From NCBI GenBank assembly GCA_964030785.1, contig OZ034979.1:39280984-39344983 (forward strand): DNA of 64,000 bases. Direction: 5' to 3'. Below are positions 35,397-46,411 of the stretch, in pieces. Numbering within the stretch: the first letter of the stretch is position 1; every line of letters begins with the position of its first letter. Below the pieces are notes generated by a model. The model was not told the DNA's origin. It made no database searches and saw only the letters and a program-made list of their open reading frames with translations. This stretch comes from Siderastrea siderea (lineage: Eukaryota > Cnidaria > Anthozoa > Scleractinia > Rhizangiidae). Made by a program: the position numbers and the translations under genes.

Positions 35397-36304
35397 CCAC
35401 AAACTCTGCTGCATATCTTGGTATTTTAAACCGATTTTTGTTCATTCTTGGTCAAGATGTTCGCAAATCGATACTTCTGAGAAAACTAAATAAACTGTAA
35501 ACCCTTGTTGACATGCAGCGTTCTTGTCGAAGACACAGCGTTGCGAGGTTTTTGTTTGACTATTCTAGCAAACAGTCATTAATAATCATATTGCCTTGAA
35601 TGAAGCTAAATGGGACAAGATTAGAAAAGAGATCTCTAAGGAAAATCACGAAATTTCGACCGAGAAACGAAGGTCAAAAGACTAACTTGTAGTTGACCCA
35701 TGTTAAATCAAATGGCGTGTCAACAAGAAAACTACAACTCAAAATTTGCTCAACAAAAACACAGGAATACTCGCCTTGTTCGGAGAATAACCAAGCCTTT
35801 TATTCCAATGATGATTTTTCCTTTCACTTTACAACGGTTAGTGAGAGAAAAGTTTCATTTTAAGAAGAAAAATCCGTTTCGTTGTGCGGGAGTAAATAAA
35901 GGGATTTCACTTCAGGTTTTCCTGCGGATTGGAGCTGTCCGTACGCGGGGTCCGGATGGGAAAATCCGGACCGCTGAAGCTCGCGTCATTAGCCAATCAG
36001 ATTCAAGGATTTAGGATTCCGGACCGCTGAGATGCTTCAGAAAAAAGTAACGTTGTTTATGATGATATGTTGTTTAACGGTTGGATTTGAGTATGCATAT
36101 GCTTCGATCCCGCATACAATTTTTATGAATGGCTTACTGCGTATTAGATTGCTCGAATATTATGTATTGTTTCTTTAGGATCAAATAAAAGACAAAGATT
36201 ATACGATACCGTGTCCAGTCACTTATTCCAAAACCGTTTAAGGAATAAACAAGAAATTTTTACTCGCTCATTAGGTTTGAAATTCTTTATTTTGCATTTT
36301 AGTT
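35397..36304. other. No secure gene; short inverted GTCCGGA repeat
   Basis: Around 35938-36030 GGGTCCGGATGGGAAAATCC and ATTCCGGACCGCTGA words recur, suggesting a small repeat. A 104-codon plus frame at 35700-36014 has no recognisable domain. Confidence 0.35.
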
Positions 36305-36522
36305 ACAAGTTCGATTTCCGAACTTAACCGAACTTTTAAATCGAACGCTAAATTTCGATTTCGTTCGATTTGTTTCGGAAATCGAACTCATCAAAAAGTT
36401 AGTTGTTCGATTTCGCTCGATGACCGAACAACATCGAATTTAATCGTTCAATTTTCGTCCGATTTCGTTCAATTGAGTTCGATGACAAATTCGTTCGGTT
36501 TTGTTCGATTTGATACCCCGGG
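36305..36522. repeat. Right terminal inverted repeat of the giant element
   Basis: Inverted homologue of 12861-13030; the outer 20 bp match exactly. The matching hexamer CACAAT follows at 36523-36528. Confidence 0.75.
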
Positions 36523-36734
36523 CACAATGCTGGCCGGAAATATGAGGTTTTGAAAATCGCGCACGTCTTCAATAACGACGACCGATCCACGAAGCTTTGG
36601 AATCGAGACAAAAAGAGACAAGAGGTAAGTAGCAACGAGAAAAAAGAGAACGATTTTGTACACACATTGAGGTGAAATATTAGCATCGCGCTCCAGCTTT
36701 ATTCTGATTTCCTTAGATAACATGCTGTATCTGG

Positions 36735-38125
36735 AAACTTGATCGCTATCATAGCGCTTTAGCTTATTCTGTTTTCTTTGGGTATAATATACCTGGAAGT
36801 GGAATGCCTAACATCGCACTTTAGCTAATGTTCTGTCTTCCTTGGGTAGCAGATACCTGGAAGCGGAATCGCTAACATCGCTTTTTAGCTTATTCTGTCT
36901 TCCTTGGGTAGCAGATACCTGAAAGCGGAATGTCTAACATCCCTTTTTAGCTAGTCTGTCTTCCTTGGGTAGCAGATACCTGGAAGCGGAATCCCTTACA
37001 TCAGGGTCTGGAAGGGTATTCTCGGGATCCGGGATTTGACCAAAATTTCGGCACGGGATGCGGGATTTTGTTGCCTGTCTGTCGGGAATTCGGGGAATCG
37101 TCATCCCCCCCCCCCAAAAAAAAAACGTTATAGCGGCAAAAGCGAATCAACCAGGTGAGCGCAAAATATCAATCGAAAGGGCCAATCTACATCTTAAGTT
37201 TATTAGCTTTTGCAGAAATTAGTCTTTCTTAATGTATTTTTAAGAAAAACAGAAACGAAATTCGGGATAGCGATGAAAAAAGTGCGGGAGGCGGGATTCT
37301 CGTGAAAAAGGAGCGGGAATGCGGGATCAGGACCCCCCTTCCAGACCCTGTAACATCGCTTTTTAGCTCATTCTGTCTTTTTTTGGGTAGCAGATACCTG
37401 GAAGCAGAATGTCTAACATCGCTTTTTAGCTTATTCTGTCTTCCCTGGGTAGCAGATACCTGGAAGCGGAATGTCTAACATCGCTTTTTAGCTTATTCTG
37501 TCTTCCCTGGGTAGCAGATACCTGGAAGCAGAATGTCTAACATCGCTTTTTAGCTTATTCTGTCTTCCTTGGGTAGCAGATACCTGGAAGCAGAATGTCT
37601 AACATCGCTTTTTAGCTTATTCTGTCTTCCCTGGGTAGCAGATACCTGGAAGCGGAATGTCTAACATCGCTTTTTAGCTTATTTTGTCTTCCCTGGGTAG
37701 CAGATACCTGGAAGCGGAATGTCTAACATCGCTTTTCAGCTTATTTTGTCTTCCCTGCCATGGGTAGCAGATACCTGGAAGCGGAATCCCTAACATCGCT
37801 TTTTAGCTTATTCTGTGTTCCTTGGATAGCTGATACCTGGAAGCGGAATCCCTAACATCGCTTTTTAGCTTATTTTGTCTTCCCAGGTAGCAGATACCTG
37901 GAAGCGGAATGTCTAACATCGCGCTTTAGCTTATTCTGTCTTCCTTGGGTAGTAGATACCTGGAAGCAGAATGTCTAACATCGCTTTTTAGCTTATTCTG
38001 TGTTCCTTGGGTAGCAGATACCTGGAAGCGGAATGTCTAACATCGCTTGTTAGCTTATTCTCTGTTCCTTGGGTAGCAGATACATGGAAGCGGAATGTAT
38101 AACATCGCTCTTTGGCTTATATTTC
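36735..38125. repeat. 62-bp minisatellite, about 16-17 units
   Basis: The unit contains TCGCTTTTTAGCTTATTCTG, TCTTCC(C/T)TGGGTAGCAGA and TACCTGGAAGCGGAATGTCT. Central units are most alike and edge units more diverged. The array is split by a MITE at 37003-37349. Confidence 0.95.
37003..37349. mobile_element. hAT-like MITE (347 bp) inside the minisatellite
   Basis: Ends are AGGGTCTGGAAGGG and its complement. Flanks CTTACATC (36995-37002) and GTAACATC (37350-37357) match at 6 of 8 positions, like an 8-bp target duplication. Further inverted words are CGGGATCCGGGA and TGCGGGATCAGG. No coding sequence. Confidence 0.75.
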
Positions 38126-38670
38126 TGTCGTTGCAGCAATCAAAAGCGATCGAGCGATAATAACTGGCTTAATTTTAAAAATACACGATGTATCGTGTCA
38201 TCTCGCCTAAGCCTTAGCTTGCAGTATTTGGTGCTGGAATAAAGCAGATAATACCCTGAAAAATTAAAATAAATGTTTTTGGACGTCATGGCACTGTCGT
38301 AATTATTATTACCAGCTTAGCCTACTAAATTAGTAAGCGTAGGTTGCGATATTGTTCGCGCTCGTTTTTGCCTTCGCGCGAAAAATAACGCCAGCTACGC
38401 AGGCTACTAAACAAAGTGACCGAGAAGCAAAATTATTTTTATCGGCAATTAATTGTAATAAACCTCACTCAGCATTTTCATCTTTTACAGCACACAACTA
38501 ATTAAAATAACACCTCATCCCATCTTCATAAAGCTACAAGGTGTCAAACCATGGCATAATGTTACTTGTGCAAATTAGCTGAGGGCACATTCAATTTGCC
38601 CTCAGCGAATTTGGATAATAGGTTTTGGGCGGCTCAAAGCCCGTCATGTCTTCATATTCCCGAATGAATT
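38126..38670. other. No recognised feature
   Basis: Spacer between the minisatellite and the decayed transposase; a short palindrome TTTGCCCTCAGC / GCTGAGGGCA occurs near 38580-38606. Confidence 0.4.
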
Positions 38671-38750
38671 TTGCCGTTCTCCCGAAACAGAGATTCACCA
38701 TGTTTATTTCCCTTCGAGGAGACATCTCTGCGCATGAAACACTCAAGGAT

Positions 38751-41700
38751 TCACTTTTTTACCTTTATTTTGGATGTTCCACAGAATAAGCTAGTTTTGT
38801 TTCTTCTCAAAGTGGAGCACGGTTTTTGCCAAAATTGCGGTTTATTTGTTCCTAGTGGTGATCTGGTCGATTTAGATGTTGTTGTCGCCTTGCTCAGAAC
38901 TGCAACAAGTCCCTCTTTGCCAGCTTTAGCGGACAGATTTTTCAAGATTGCGGTAAGTTAGTTTGCTTTCAGCAATCTTCTGAACGATCCTTTGTTTGAC
39001 TGGTCCATCGTCGGTTTGTGGATTGCAAAGTTTGCACTTGAATGTCTGCATGCGTTCGGATCGTTCGTCCAAGAATTTCATGTCGTCGGAAGCATCGGAA
39101 CAGGACTTGAGGTTGCTGTTGTTAATGATTTCTGCGATCATTAGCTTCAGTAATGAATCGAAGAGAATCGGATGAAGAGCTCTGACATCTCCTAATGCGT
39201 CATGTGCGTCAAATTTCTCTTGGAAAAGGGTTCGAACACCGAGGAGAGGTTTGGTCTGCAAGCTTTTCCATCAATTTGTAAGGACGCATCAGACCAGCTT
39301 TAATGAGTGCACGAACAAGATGGAGTATGTCTGCGAAGAAAAGATTCTGTGATGACAGTCGTTGCTTGAAGGCAAGTCCACTACAACGAAGCAAAGTTGG
39401 TGTGTCAAATGAAGAGGAGTTGTGTCCGATGAGAACAGTGCCGGTGAGAATTAGTGCCGCTAGTGGAAAGGAATTTCTCCAAATTTTCAAGACATTCTTC
39501 AAGAGAAACAGAGTTAACAGGATTGTTGTCTTTCAGCAAGGTTCTATGGCCGTTAATTGTTTTGATAGATAATTTGTTGATAAGCGAAGCATTGTGAGTG
39601 ATGTTGCATGTTGGTAGGATGTACTCATTAAAGCATTTTGTGTATTCTGTGTCAAATACTATTAATTGATAATTGATGCTGTCCTGAAAAGTTATTTGTG
39701 GAGAGGTTGGCCGGGTCATAAGTGGAGGCACCAACTTCCAATGCCAGTCTGATAGGTAGTGCCTTCTCTTTCATCTTTCCTTGCATTAGAACTGAGACGT
39801 TTACTTTTCAGTTGAGACCGCCTCGATTCTCGTAAGGAACCGATGATTTAGGAAAGTTTTGTTGAAGTGATTGTTTGCCAGCTAACTCACACTACCTTTT
39901 GCAGTGAAGTCCTTGTGCAATGTTAATTTCCTCCAAAGTTTGACAAACATATTCTTGTCCCTCATTTTTCTGGCTTATGCCACAAGCAATTCAAAAATTG
40001 TTACTTTCACTGCCTCCATAAAATCTAATTTTAGGATTTTTGGATCCAACAACATTATTGAGGTTTTCACTGCATTGCGAATTGGCAGCTGGACCAAGTT
40101 TTTTGACGACGACATCTGTTGAGTACTCATTAAAAACTGTTGTCAGTGCTTTCTGAAGTTCATCCCCGTGCAAATATTTTCCGAAAGGCAGCCCATTATG
40201 TTTACAGCTCGCTGAATCCTGCCTGTAGTGACACCACACATCATCAAAGTTTTGGTGCTTGCCAAACGCATGAGGAACAATGTTTTGAATGGCAATTTGA
40301 AGAGACTGGGGGTTATTTTTGTGCTGTGCCACACAATAGCCAAAGCATTTTCCTAAATATCCTATTACATTTACAGAAAGTTGAGAACATCCAGGAAATT
40401 CTTTATTTGATTTTAGTGCATAAAGCCTTGAGACCAAAGATCTTTTTGAATGTGCTGTATCTGAATATTTTTCAACTTCATAGGGAACTTGATCTCTAAT
40501 ATGAGCCTGAGTTGTTGCATCATCATCTCCAGTGTAGATATTGTACTTGACGTTGTGTTCTACTGCTCGCTTGAAAAGATCAACTGCAATGTCAGGCTCC
40601 ATACTTTTTGACTATCCTGTGTGGTTCTTACGACAATCATGTTTTTTGTTCTTGCCACTGGCACAGGTTCTGCAGGTCTTTGATCTTGTTTGATAACCCA
40701 AGACATTACCTGTCTGCACCCCCATTACAGCCCCATGGCCAGTGTTAGAGCTGTGGCCCCCATTCCTCCGCTGCCACGCCGTGTCGTACAAAACGGATAT
40801 GCCAATAAGGCCATTGCTGTCAGCAACTCTTCCAGCTTATTTTCAAATTCAAATTTGATAAGAGACTGTTGGAAAACCTAAATAGTTATTCCTTGTGAGG
40901 CCCACTTTTAATGAAAAAAGGGTTTTCTGTAGTAAGAGGGTCAACCTTTACTCTGAAGTATTTTAGTCTAGTCAACTTTTTGAACACTGGATGTACCTTA
41001 TACACTTTTCAAATCTTATTGTTGGATTAAATGCATTATATAAACCAAAGTATGTCTGGAAAGACTGCTTAAAAAAGTATGTTAATAATCTGTTTATTGT
41101 TACTTAATTTCTGCACTTGCCAGTAAATGAGCCGGTTTTGCTTTGGAGAGGGGGGCAGTCATTGGGGCGAACTAATTCTTAAAGGACAACTCCAAACAGG
41201 CTTTCAAGTTTAAGCTACAAGTTGTCCTTTTTTAAGGCCCTTTTAGTACCTTTGATAGCATTTTCCTTTTCAGCTTCTATGGCCTTCAAACAGGTCTTTT
41301 CTGCAACTTTTTCAATCGCTTTACCAATCTCCGTTCTCTGGCCTTCAAAGTGACATGGTTCATTTGGGGGATGTTGAGTGCAGATGTTAAAGCACTTAGG
41401 CGGGTGTGGCCAATGCCAGCATTTAGGGCACCAAGGGCTGCTCTGCTATTGACATCAAAGGCACTTGGTCCACTACTCCCATGTCTGTGCTTTATTGAGG
41501 TTGACACATTGTTTTTGTGACCACAAAAGGGGCAGTCAACTGCGAAAGTGCTGGCCAGTCCATGCATGTTTTCATTGTAAATGTCAGTCAAGGGGAGGGA
41601 GCCTAGTGATATTTCAAAAAAAAGGAAAAAATAGGAATATTATAAATTCACACACTAGCCAACAGTAAAGTAGGGAACAAGGGATAAATAAATAAATACG

Positions 41701-42301
41701 TGAGGTTTATTTTCCAAATCATATTTTAGGCCCATCAGTTTTTACTTTGACAGTTTATCCTCTCTAAATAATTTCAAAACAAATAAATATCATGTAATTC
41801 CTTGCTTTTGTCTAATTATTTTCTTTACTTTTAGCCTGTCTTCATTTTTCTCAGTTAACATTCCTTGTGCAAGGTGGAGGTGAACTAAAACATAATTGTA
41901 CCTTTCATGCAGCTGGAGCACTTCTTGAGGCCTTCTTGGAGAACCTCAATATCTACAATTGTGGTGCCAGATGGGGTAATTCCCTGTGCGTTTTCGTAGT
42001 CCTGAAGTAAATGTAGGCGACGAGTTTTACTCAATTAGAAACGTCGCATGACGACGGCTCTTGTGTTACAAGTGAAAACCGGCATGTAGACAAAACGAAA
42101 GATAACAAAAAAGCAAAAACAAAAAACTCACTGTCATACTTCCTGTTCTTCGCCTCCAGTGCTCCTTCCTCGTGTTCCTGTTCATCATAAAGTTCTAATT
42201 TTCGTTTTACAGAGTTAATGTTCTTCAGCAAATTTATTGCGCGGACCTTTTTTTTGTTGACTTTTCAGTATCTTACGCGAGGAAGAAAAGCGACCTGACA
42301 T
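38751..42301 (-). pseudogene. Mutator-like transposase fused to a DnaQ-like (DEDDh) exonuclease, decayed
   Basis: Reading right to left: an N-terminal exon from ATG 42301 (MSGRFSSSRKILKS, a shift in a poly-A run, LELYDEQEHEEGALEAKNRK), then an exon DYENAQGITPSGTTIVDIEV with GT-AG ends. A cysteine-bearing exon follows (VDCPFCGHKNN, AFDVNSRAALGAL, SALNIPQMNHVTLKARER). The catalytic part has SNGLIGISVLYDTAWQRRNG, CRTCASGKNKKHDC, MEPDIAVDLFKRA, YTGDDDATT and SENLNNVVGSKNPKIRFYGG. These are Mutator-type DDE transposase motifs, with candidate acidic residues in LYDTAW and GDDD. The C-terminus is a 3'-5' exonuclease fold with LIVFDTEYTK, GHNSSSFDTP and HDALGDVRALHPIL (Exo I, II, III). Stops near 40620 and 40018 and frameshifts near 41345, 39480, 39240 and 38935 kill it. 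Confidence 0.8.
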
Positions 42302-42725
42302 GTCACGACTTTTGTCATTGTTTGCAGGCGTCTTAGATACTTCTTCTTGTACATCTACTTCACTAGAACAAAAGGCGGACATTTACCAGAAAAAACCGGG
42401 GGAAAGTATCCCGGTTAATCCGAGAAATCCCTCGACGATCGCGCGATCGTCACGCTGTTTACGTTTTTCCGAGTTCAAAGCCGGCCACAAGCTACAAATT
42501 TTGCGCTCTAACAAATTTCCAGATGCCAGTGTCCTTCAAAGTGTTAGAGTTGAGGATAAAGCCATTTTTTTCCTTTTGAAAAGCGGACGGCACATATTAT
42601 CAACGACAAGACGAAAACACATCGCGGTCACCCCGTGGGGGCTTCGTCGGTTTTTAAAAAAAAACTGTGCGAGGGATAAGAGCCCAGTCTGCGCGCGCCA
42701 AAAATACTTTTTAGGGCCACCTTAA
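42300..42725 (+). CDS. Unrecognised 141-aa ORF divergent from the Mutator-like gene
   Basis: This intact frame begins MSRLLSLFAGVLDTSSC and includes KAGHKLQILRSNKFPDASVL and RKHIAVTPWGLRRFLKKN; it is basic overall. Its ATG shares two bases with the opposite ATG of the decayed transposase, within the palindrome GACATGTC. I cannot assign a family. It could be an element-encoded accessory protein or a chance frame. Confidence 0.3.
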   Translation: MSRLLSLFAGVLDTSSCTSTSLEQKADIYQKKPGESIPVNPRNPSTIARSSRCLRFSEFKAGHKLQILRSNKFPDASVLQSVRVEDKAIFFLLKSGRHILSTTRRKHIAVTPWGLRRFLKKNCARDKSPVCARQKYFLGPP

Positions 42726-42797
42726 TTAAGTAGTTTCATCGGATTAGGGCAAGGATACCGAAACAGCTTTGTTTCCCGCATAAAAAAGCCAGAGCAG

Positions 42798-42943
42798 GGC
42801 CAGGTTGTTCAAAGAGTGGATAAGGTTATCCACCGGATAAATCGCTATCCAGCGGATAAAAAATGAGAAAACGAAGTGCACTATTTAATGGAAAGTGATT
42901 TATCCGGTAGATAGAGTTTTCTGTTCTTTGAACAACTGGTGCC
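42798..42943. mobile_element. Palindromic MITE with GGATAAATC words
   Basis: Ends GGCCAGGTTGTTCAAAG and CTTTGAACAACTGGTGCC are inverted. Inside, CACCGGATAAATCGCTATCC mirrors AGTGATTTATCCGGTAGATA. No coding potential. Confidence 0.85.
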
Positions 42944-44450
42944 AGACCACAACACAGGCGCGACTGGTCGTTCCCTCTCTTTTCCAACAGCGAAGTGGCT
43001 TTCTAATTAGGGTTTGGAATTGCATGCATCTTTGTTCATCTGATTCGCGTTCAACTTAGGGGGATTAGATTTTTTTACCACATCTTATCAGTTTCTCGTT
43101 CTCTGATTGGTCGAGATCCGTGGGAGATGAGAGTCCCTACCACGGCTCGCGTCATGAATGCTTGTCGCGGATGTCGCGAATGCTTATGATCGATTTATTG
43201 TGGACTCGCACCACGTAAAAAAAAACTTTCTTGTAGTAAAATTGTTAATTTTGATAAAGACTCAACCACTATAACTGTTATAAAATTAAGAAAGAAAGAA
43301 AACAAAAATTATGAAAGGGATGACAGGAGAACAAGAATCGGTTACACGTCTGAACAAAAAAGTGCCAACACTGAGCGTAGTGTTGCAGCGTTTATTTTCA
43401 AAGCTGAATGAATCAATGGAACTGCTCCGAAGTGAACCAAGTGGCACAAGTCTTAGGGAAAACATCTTCTAATTATTGGCTCTGAAGTGTAGTACTTGTT
43501 TGATTATTCTTGAAACATTGCTGTAATGATCGTTCAAAGCGGATTGAGGCTGTACGATTTCACCATATTAGCTGCGGGAGTTCAGTTGAACCGAACAAGT
43601 TTGTAATCCGTTTGCACAACGGCGCCATCATGTGCCTGTTTGATCTCGAGAGTCCACAACATTTTGACGGCTAGATTACGAAAATCGTGGGAAAAAAGAG
43701 GCCATACCACGGACATCCGGAGGAAATTTGTTAAATCACCATCATCATCATCATTATTATTGTCGTTGTATTGGAGTAAATTTTAACTTTTGTCTTCTGC
43801 ATTGGGTTCGTTTTAACGTCGGGGATTTCGTTTTCTCAGGGAACCATATATCGGGGTTCTGTTCCATGCGTTCTACTGTATCTTTGGCCAGAGTGAAGAA
43901 TATCGTCTGCTAAAGTGAGGACTTTGTTACAAAGGGGTTCTATATATCAGTCACACCGTACGTTAAGTATGCAAGGGAGAAAATGTGTAAGAAGATGGTG
44001 TGCAGATATGCCTAATAAATTATCAGAAATTATCTGCAGCTGACTGTCTTTATAAAACTTGTAGGACGTAGGTACATGTACTACATATACTGTTGGGTCT
44101 TCTACATCAACCCCTGACAAGCCTTTCTAAGGCATTCTTTAATGTGAGATTACTGCTAGTTTATCTGAAATACCGAACACCAATCTTTGTCTGGCAAGTG
44201 AACCAGTGAAATGCGCTCATCCGCACGTGTTGGGATTTGACATTGACAAGATGAGGACTACAGCCTTGCTGTGTTGGCTCGTTCCAACCCAATCATTTGA
44301 AAAAGTACGAAGACATCCGTATCAAATGGCCATTCAAAATGCAAGAACGGTCAGACCACTGTGACATATCTACCAAACTCTAATTCTCTTAATCTTTTTC
44401 CGTAGCTGTTCCACAACAAAACCCCAAACTAGAAGTTAACAAGGCCGAAA
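42944..44450. other. No recognised gene; upstream region of the glycosyltransferase-like gene
   Basis: Contains a short (ATC)/(ATT) run near 43738-43762 and no supported exon. The last few hundred bases probably include the promoter and 5' leader of the gene at 44451, but no specific site is evident. Confidence 0.4.
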
Positions 44451-45803
44451 ATGGGAGCTCTGATGTGGCGTTACAAATCGCTCTTCCTTGTCTGCTCTAT
44501 CATGACCCTGACATTAATTTATATGATTCATGTGAGTTGGAAAGTACGCAAAACCAAACGAGCAGAGTTTGACACCCATAATCTTACCAGTCGAGCAAAT
44601 GGGAATGCAAGCAGCAAGCATTTCATGGTGAAATTAAGTCGAGGCACTGAACCGATAACCGTGTTCTTGAGGATGACGGGTAAATTGAAAAAGCACAGGA
44701 CACGCTTCTACTGCGATTTTTACCGATCCGCCATCCTGTTTTGGCCAGCATCATTTGGGAAGACTGTTGTAGCCCTTGACGAAGAGTCGGAGCAAGACCA
44801 TATATTTGCAAAAATACTGTCAAAACAGGTCACAGAACATTTTCCAAATCACAAGTTGGAAGTGCTCTACGAACCTCTTCCAAACGACCAAAGTATTCTA
44901 AATTTTCCAGGTGAAAAGACCCCCGGTTACAACCGACAGTTATGGAGCAGTTTCTTTATTGATTTGTACACAAAGGACAACATAATTGCATGGATGGACT
45001 CAGACGCTGCCTTTATCACACCCGTGACCGAGGCATCAATATTTTCTGGCAAAAAGTTGCGGATTTTGGGTACTGAGTGCACTATGAATTTGCACTGGGT
45101 ACAAGATTGGGCGCGAAATACGGAGGCGGCGCTCGGTGTGCCAATGGTTGCAGACTTCATGACATATTTCCCCGTATACCTTTACCGCGACACATTCACC
45201 CACTGCAGAGAACATATTCTAAAACGATTTAATACACAAAACTTTGAAGAGGCCTTCAAGAAGTTTTACCACAGGGAAACCAGGACAATGTCACCTGTCT
45301 GTGTAATTATCAGCTATGCCTGGTTCTTCGAAAGGGATCGATATGATTGGAATCTTGAGATCTGCAATGACTTGAGCTCATACAATAAGCGCTTTCCTAG
45401 TGGACATACCATTAGTATGGAACATATAAAAAATGTACTCTCCGAGCCACAAACTGCTTTCCATGTTCCTTACGCAGCGTTTCTGTCTTCAAATATCTTA
45501 ATCAGTTATTGTTTGTCACACACAGCAGTAGGCAATGCACCTGCGATATGTTCCAACCATTTTGCAGTTTCTTTGAAAGACAACTTGGTTCTTTTTAACC
45601 ACGATCTTCAAAGAGTAGAAAATCTTTTACAAACACCGTGCACCAGAAACAACACGAATGCCTGTTTAAAAGCCCTAGAACGTCATTATAACCAAGTTGG
45701 CCTTGAAATTAAGAGAAATGAACGCAAATTAGACTGGGCCGACTTAGAAAGGGTCGAAAAACTAGCAAATGAAGTTGACATTGTCTGTAAGTCTTTGAAG
45801 TAA
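44451..45803 (+). CDS. Type II membrane glycosyltransferase-like protein (450 aa, single exon)
   Basis: The frame is intact from ATG (preceded by CCGAAA) to TAA. Residues about 10-30 are a hydrophobic signal anchor (LFLVCSIMTLTLIYMIHVSW) after a short basic N-terminus, the layout of Golgi type II enzymes. Potential N-glycosylation sites lie at NLTS (44) and NAS (52). A GT-A-like core shows GYNRQLWSSFFIDLYTKDN, IIAWMDSDAAFITPV with DSD at 183-185 as a candidate metal/nucleotide-sugar DxD, and ILGTECTMNLHWVQDW. A cysteine-rich second half follows. I do not recognise a named family, so the donor and acceptor are unknown; glycosyl transfer is inferred from topology and the DxD context. Lack of introns may point to retrogene origin. 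An AATAAA lies at 46236-46241. Confidence 0.7.
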   Translation: MGALMWRYKSLFLVCSIMTLTLIYMIHVSWKVRKTKRAEFDTHNLTSRANGNASSKHFMVKLSRGTEPITVFLRMTGKLKKHRTRFYCDFYRSAILFWPASFGKTVVALDEESEQDHIFAKILSKQVTEHFPNHKLEVLYEPLPNDQSILNFPGEKTPGYNRQLWSSFFIDLYTKDNIIAWMDSDAAFITPVTEASIFSGKKLRILGTECTMNLHWVQDWARNTEAALGVPMVADFMTYFPVYLYRDTFTHCREHILKRFNTQNFEEAFKKFYHRETRTMSPVCVIISYAWFFERDRYDWNLEICNDLSSYNKRFPSGHTISMEHIKNVLSEPQTAFHVPYAAFLSSNILISYCLSHTAVGNAPAICSNHFAVSLKDNLVLFNHDLQRVENLLQTPCTRNNTNACLKALERHYNQVGLEIKRNERKLDWADLERVEKLANEVDIVCKSLK

Positions 45804-45899
45804 TAATATGCGTACAGTGGACAAATATAATTGTGGCACTCGATCAATCAATGGACCTTTCCACCAATTCCACAGCCATAATGAACGTAAATTTTGGAT

Positions 45900-45965
45900 A
45901 AATTAGACTGGAATTATTTACAAACGGTTGCGAATAAAGTTGACATTCCATGTAAGCATAGTTAG
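45900..45965 (+). pseudogene. Duplicated C-terminal fragment of the glycosyltransferase-like gene
   Basis: About 100 bp past the gene's stop a frame reads KLDWNYLQTVANKVDIPCKH followed by S and a stop. The gene itself ends KLDWADLERVEKLANEVDIV and then CKSLK. The match, including the stop position, indicates a relic of a tandem duplicate. Confidence 0.7.
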
Positions 45966-46359
45966 TGGAGAAACTGGTTATGAAACCTTGCAAGTTTCAA
46001 AGGCCAAAACAAAGGCGTCTCAATTTTATGTTGAAAACACTTCAGTCGTACACTAGCTTTTTTTACGTCTACACATTATGACTGAATAACTTAACAGTAA
46101 AATTTCTTTTGGTTGGTTGCTCCAACACAGCTCAAACCCAGTATGGTTTGTGGAAGATCAAGGCCAGCCTACGCATAACCCCGTCTGCAGCGTAGGATAG
46201 GACAAAGCTTAAAGCGGTAACAAAAACGTAAAACAAATAAATTTTTCGGGCTTCATAGCGATCTTTTCCTTTTATTAAGTACGATGTAGGTCGTTAAAGT
46301 AGGAACGTACATACAGTGGACAAATATAATGAGGAACAATAAACAGCGATCGATGGGCA

Positions 46360-46411
46360 CACACTACACGATCCCCGCTGTAAGGCCTAACCGCGGGGAC
46401 GGTGTAGTGTG
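46360..46411. other. Imperfect hairpin
   Basis: CACACTACACGATCCCCGC pairs with GCGGGGACGGTGTAGTGTG across a 14-base loop. Weaker outer pairing (CAATAAA / TTTATTG) suggests a small MITE-like element. Confidence 0.7.

Larger units (their letters stand above)
12861..36522. mobile_element. Candidate giant TIR element, 23.7 kb, 6-bp target duplication
   Basis: The left end reads CCCGGGGTATCAAATCGAAC, and the right end is its exact reverse complement (20/20). Inside each 20-mer lies a further ~170-215 bp of imperfect inverted homology rich in TCGAAC words. Immediately outside both ends is the same hexamer CACAAT (12855-12860 and 36523-36528). Long inverted ends, a 6-bp duplication and >20 kb length are what Maverick/Polinton elements show. 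I find none of their genes (protein-primed polymerase, integrase, packaging ATPase, protease), so family assignment stays open. Much of the interior is later insertions: two CACTA-like elements, a LINE tail and MITEs. The alternative is two unrelated solo ends in opposite orientation, but the matching hexamers argue against that. Confidence 0.6.

Noticed and set aside
12861..36522. Calling the giant element a Polinton outright
   Set aside because: No polymerase, integrase, ATPase, protease or capsid gene can be seen; only ends and duplication length match.
36399..36723. Minus frames of 84-95 codons
   Set aside because: They read through the TCGAAC-rich terminal repeat (RTKIERxN-type peptides) and have no protein character.
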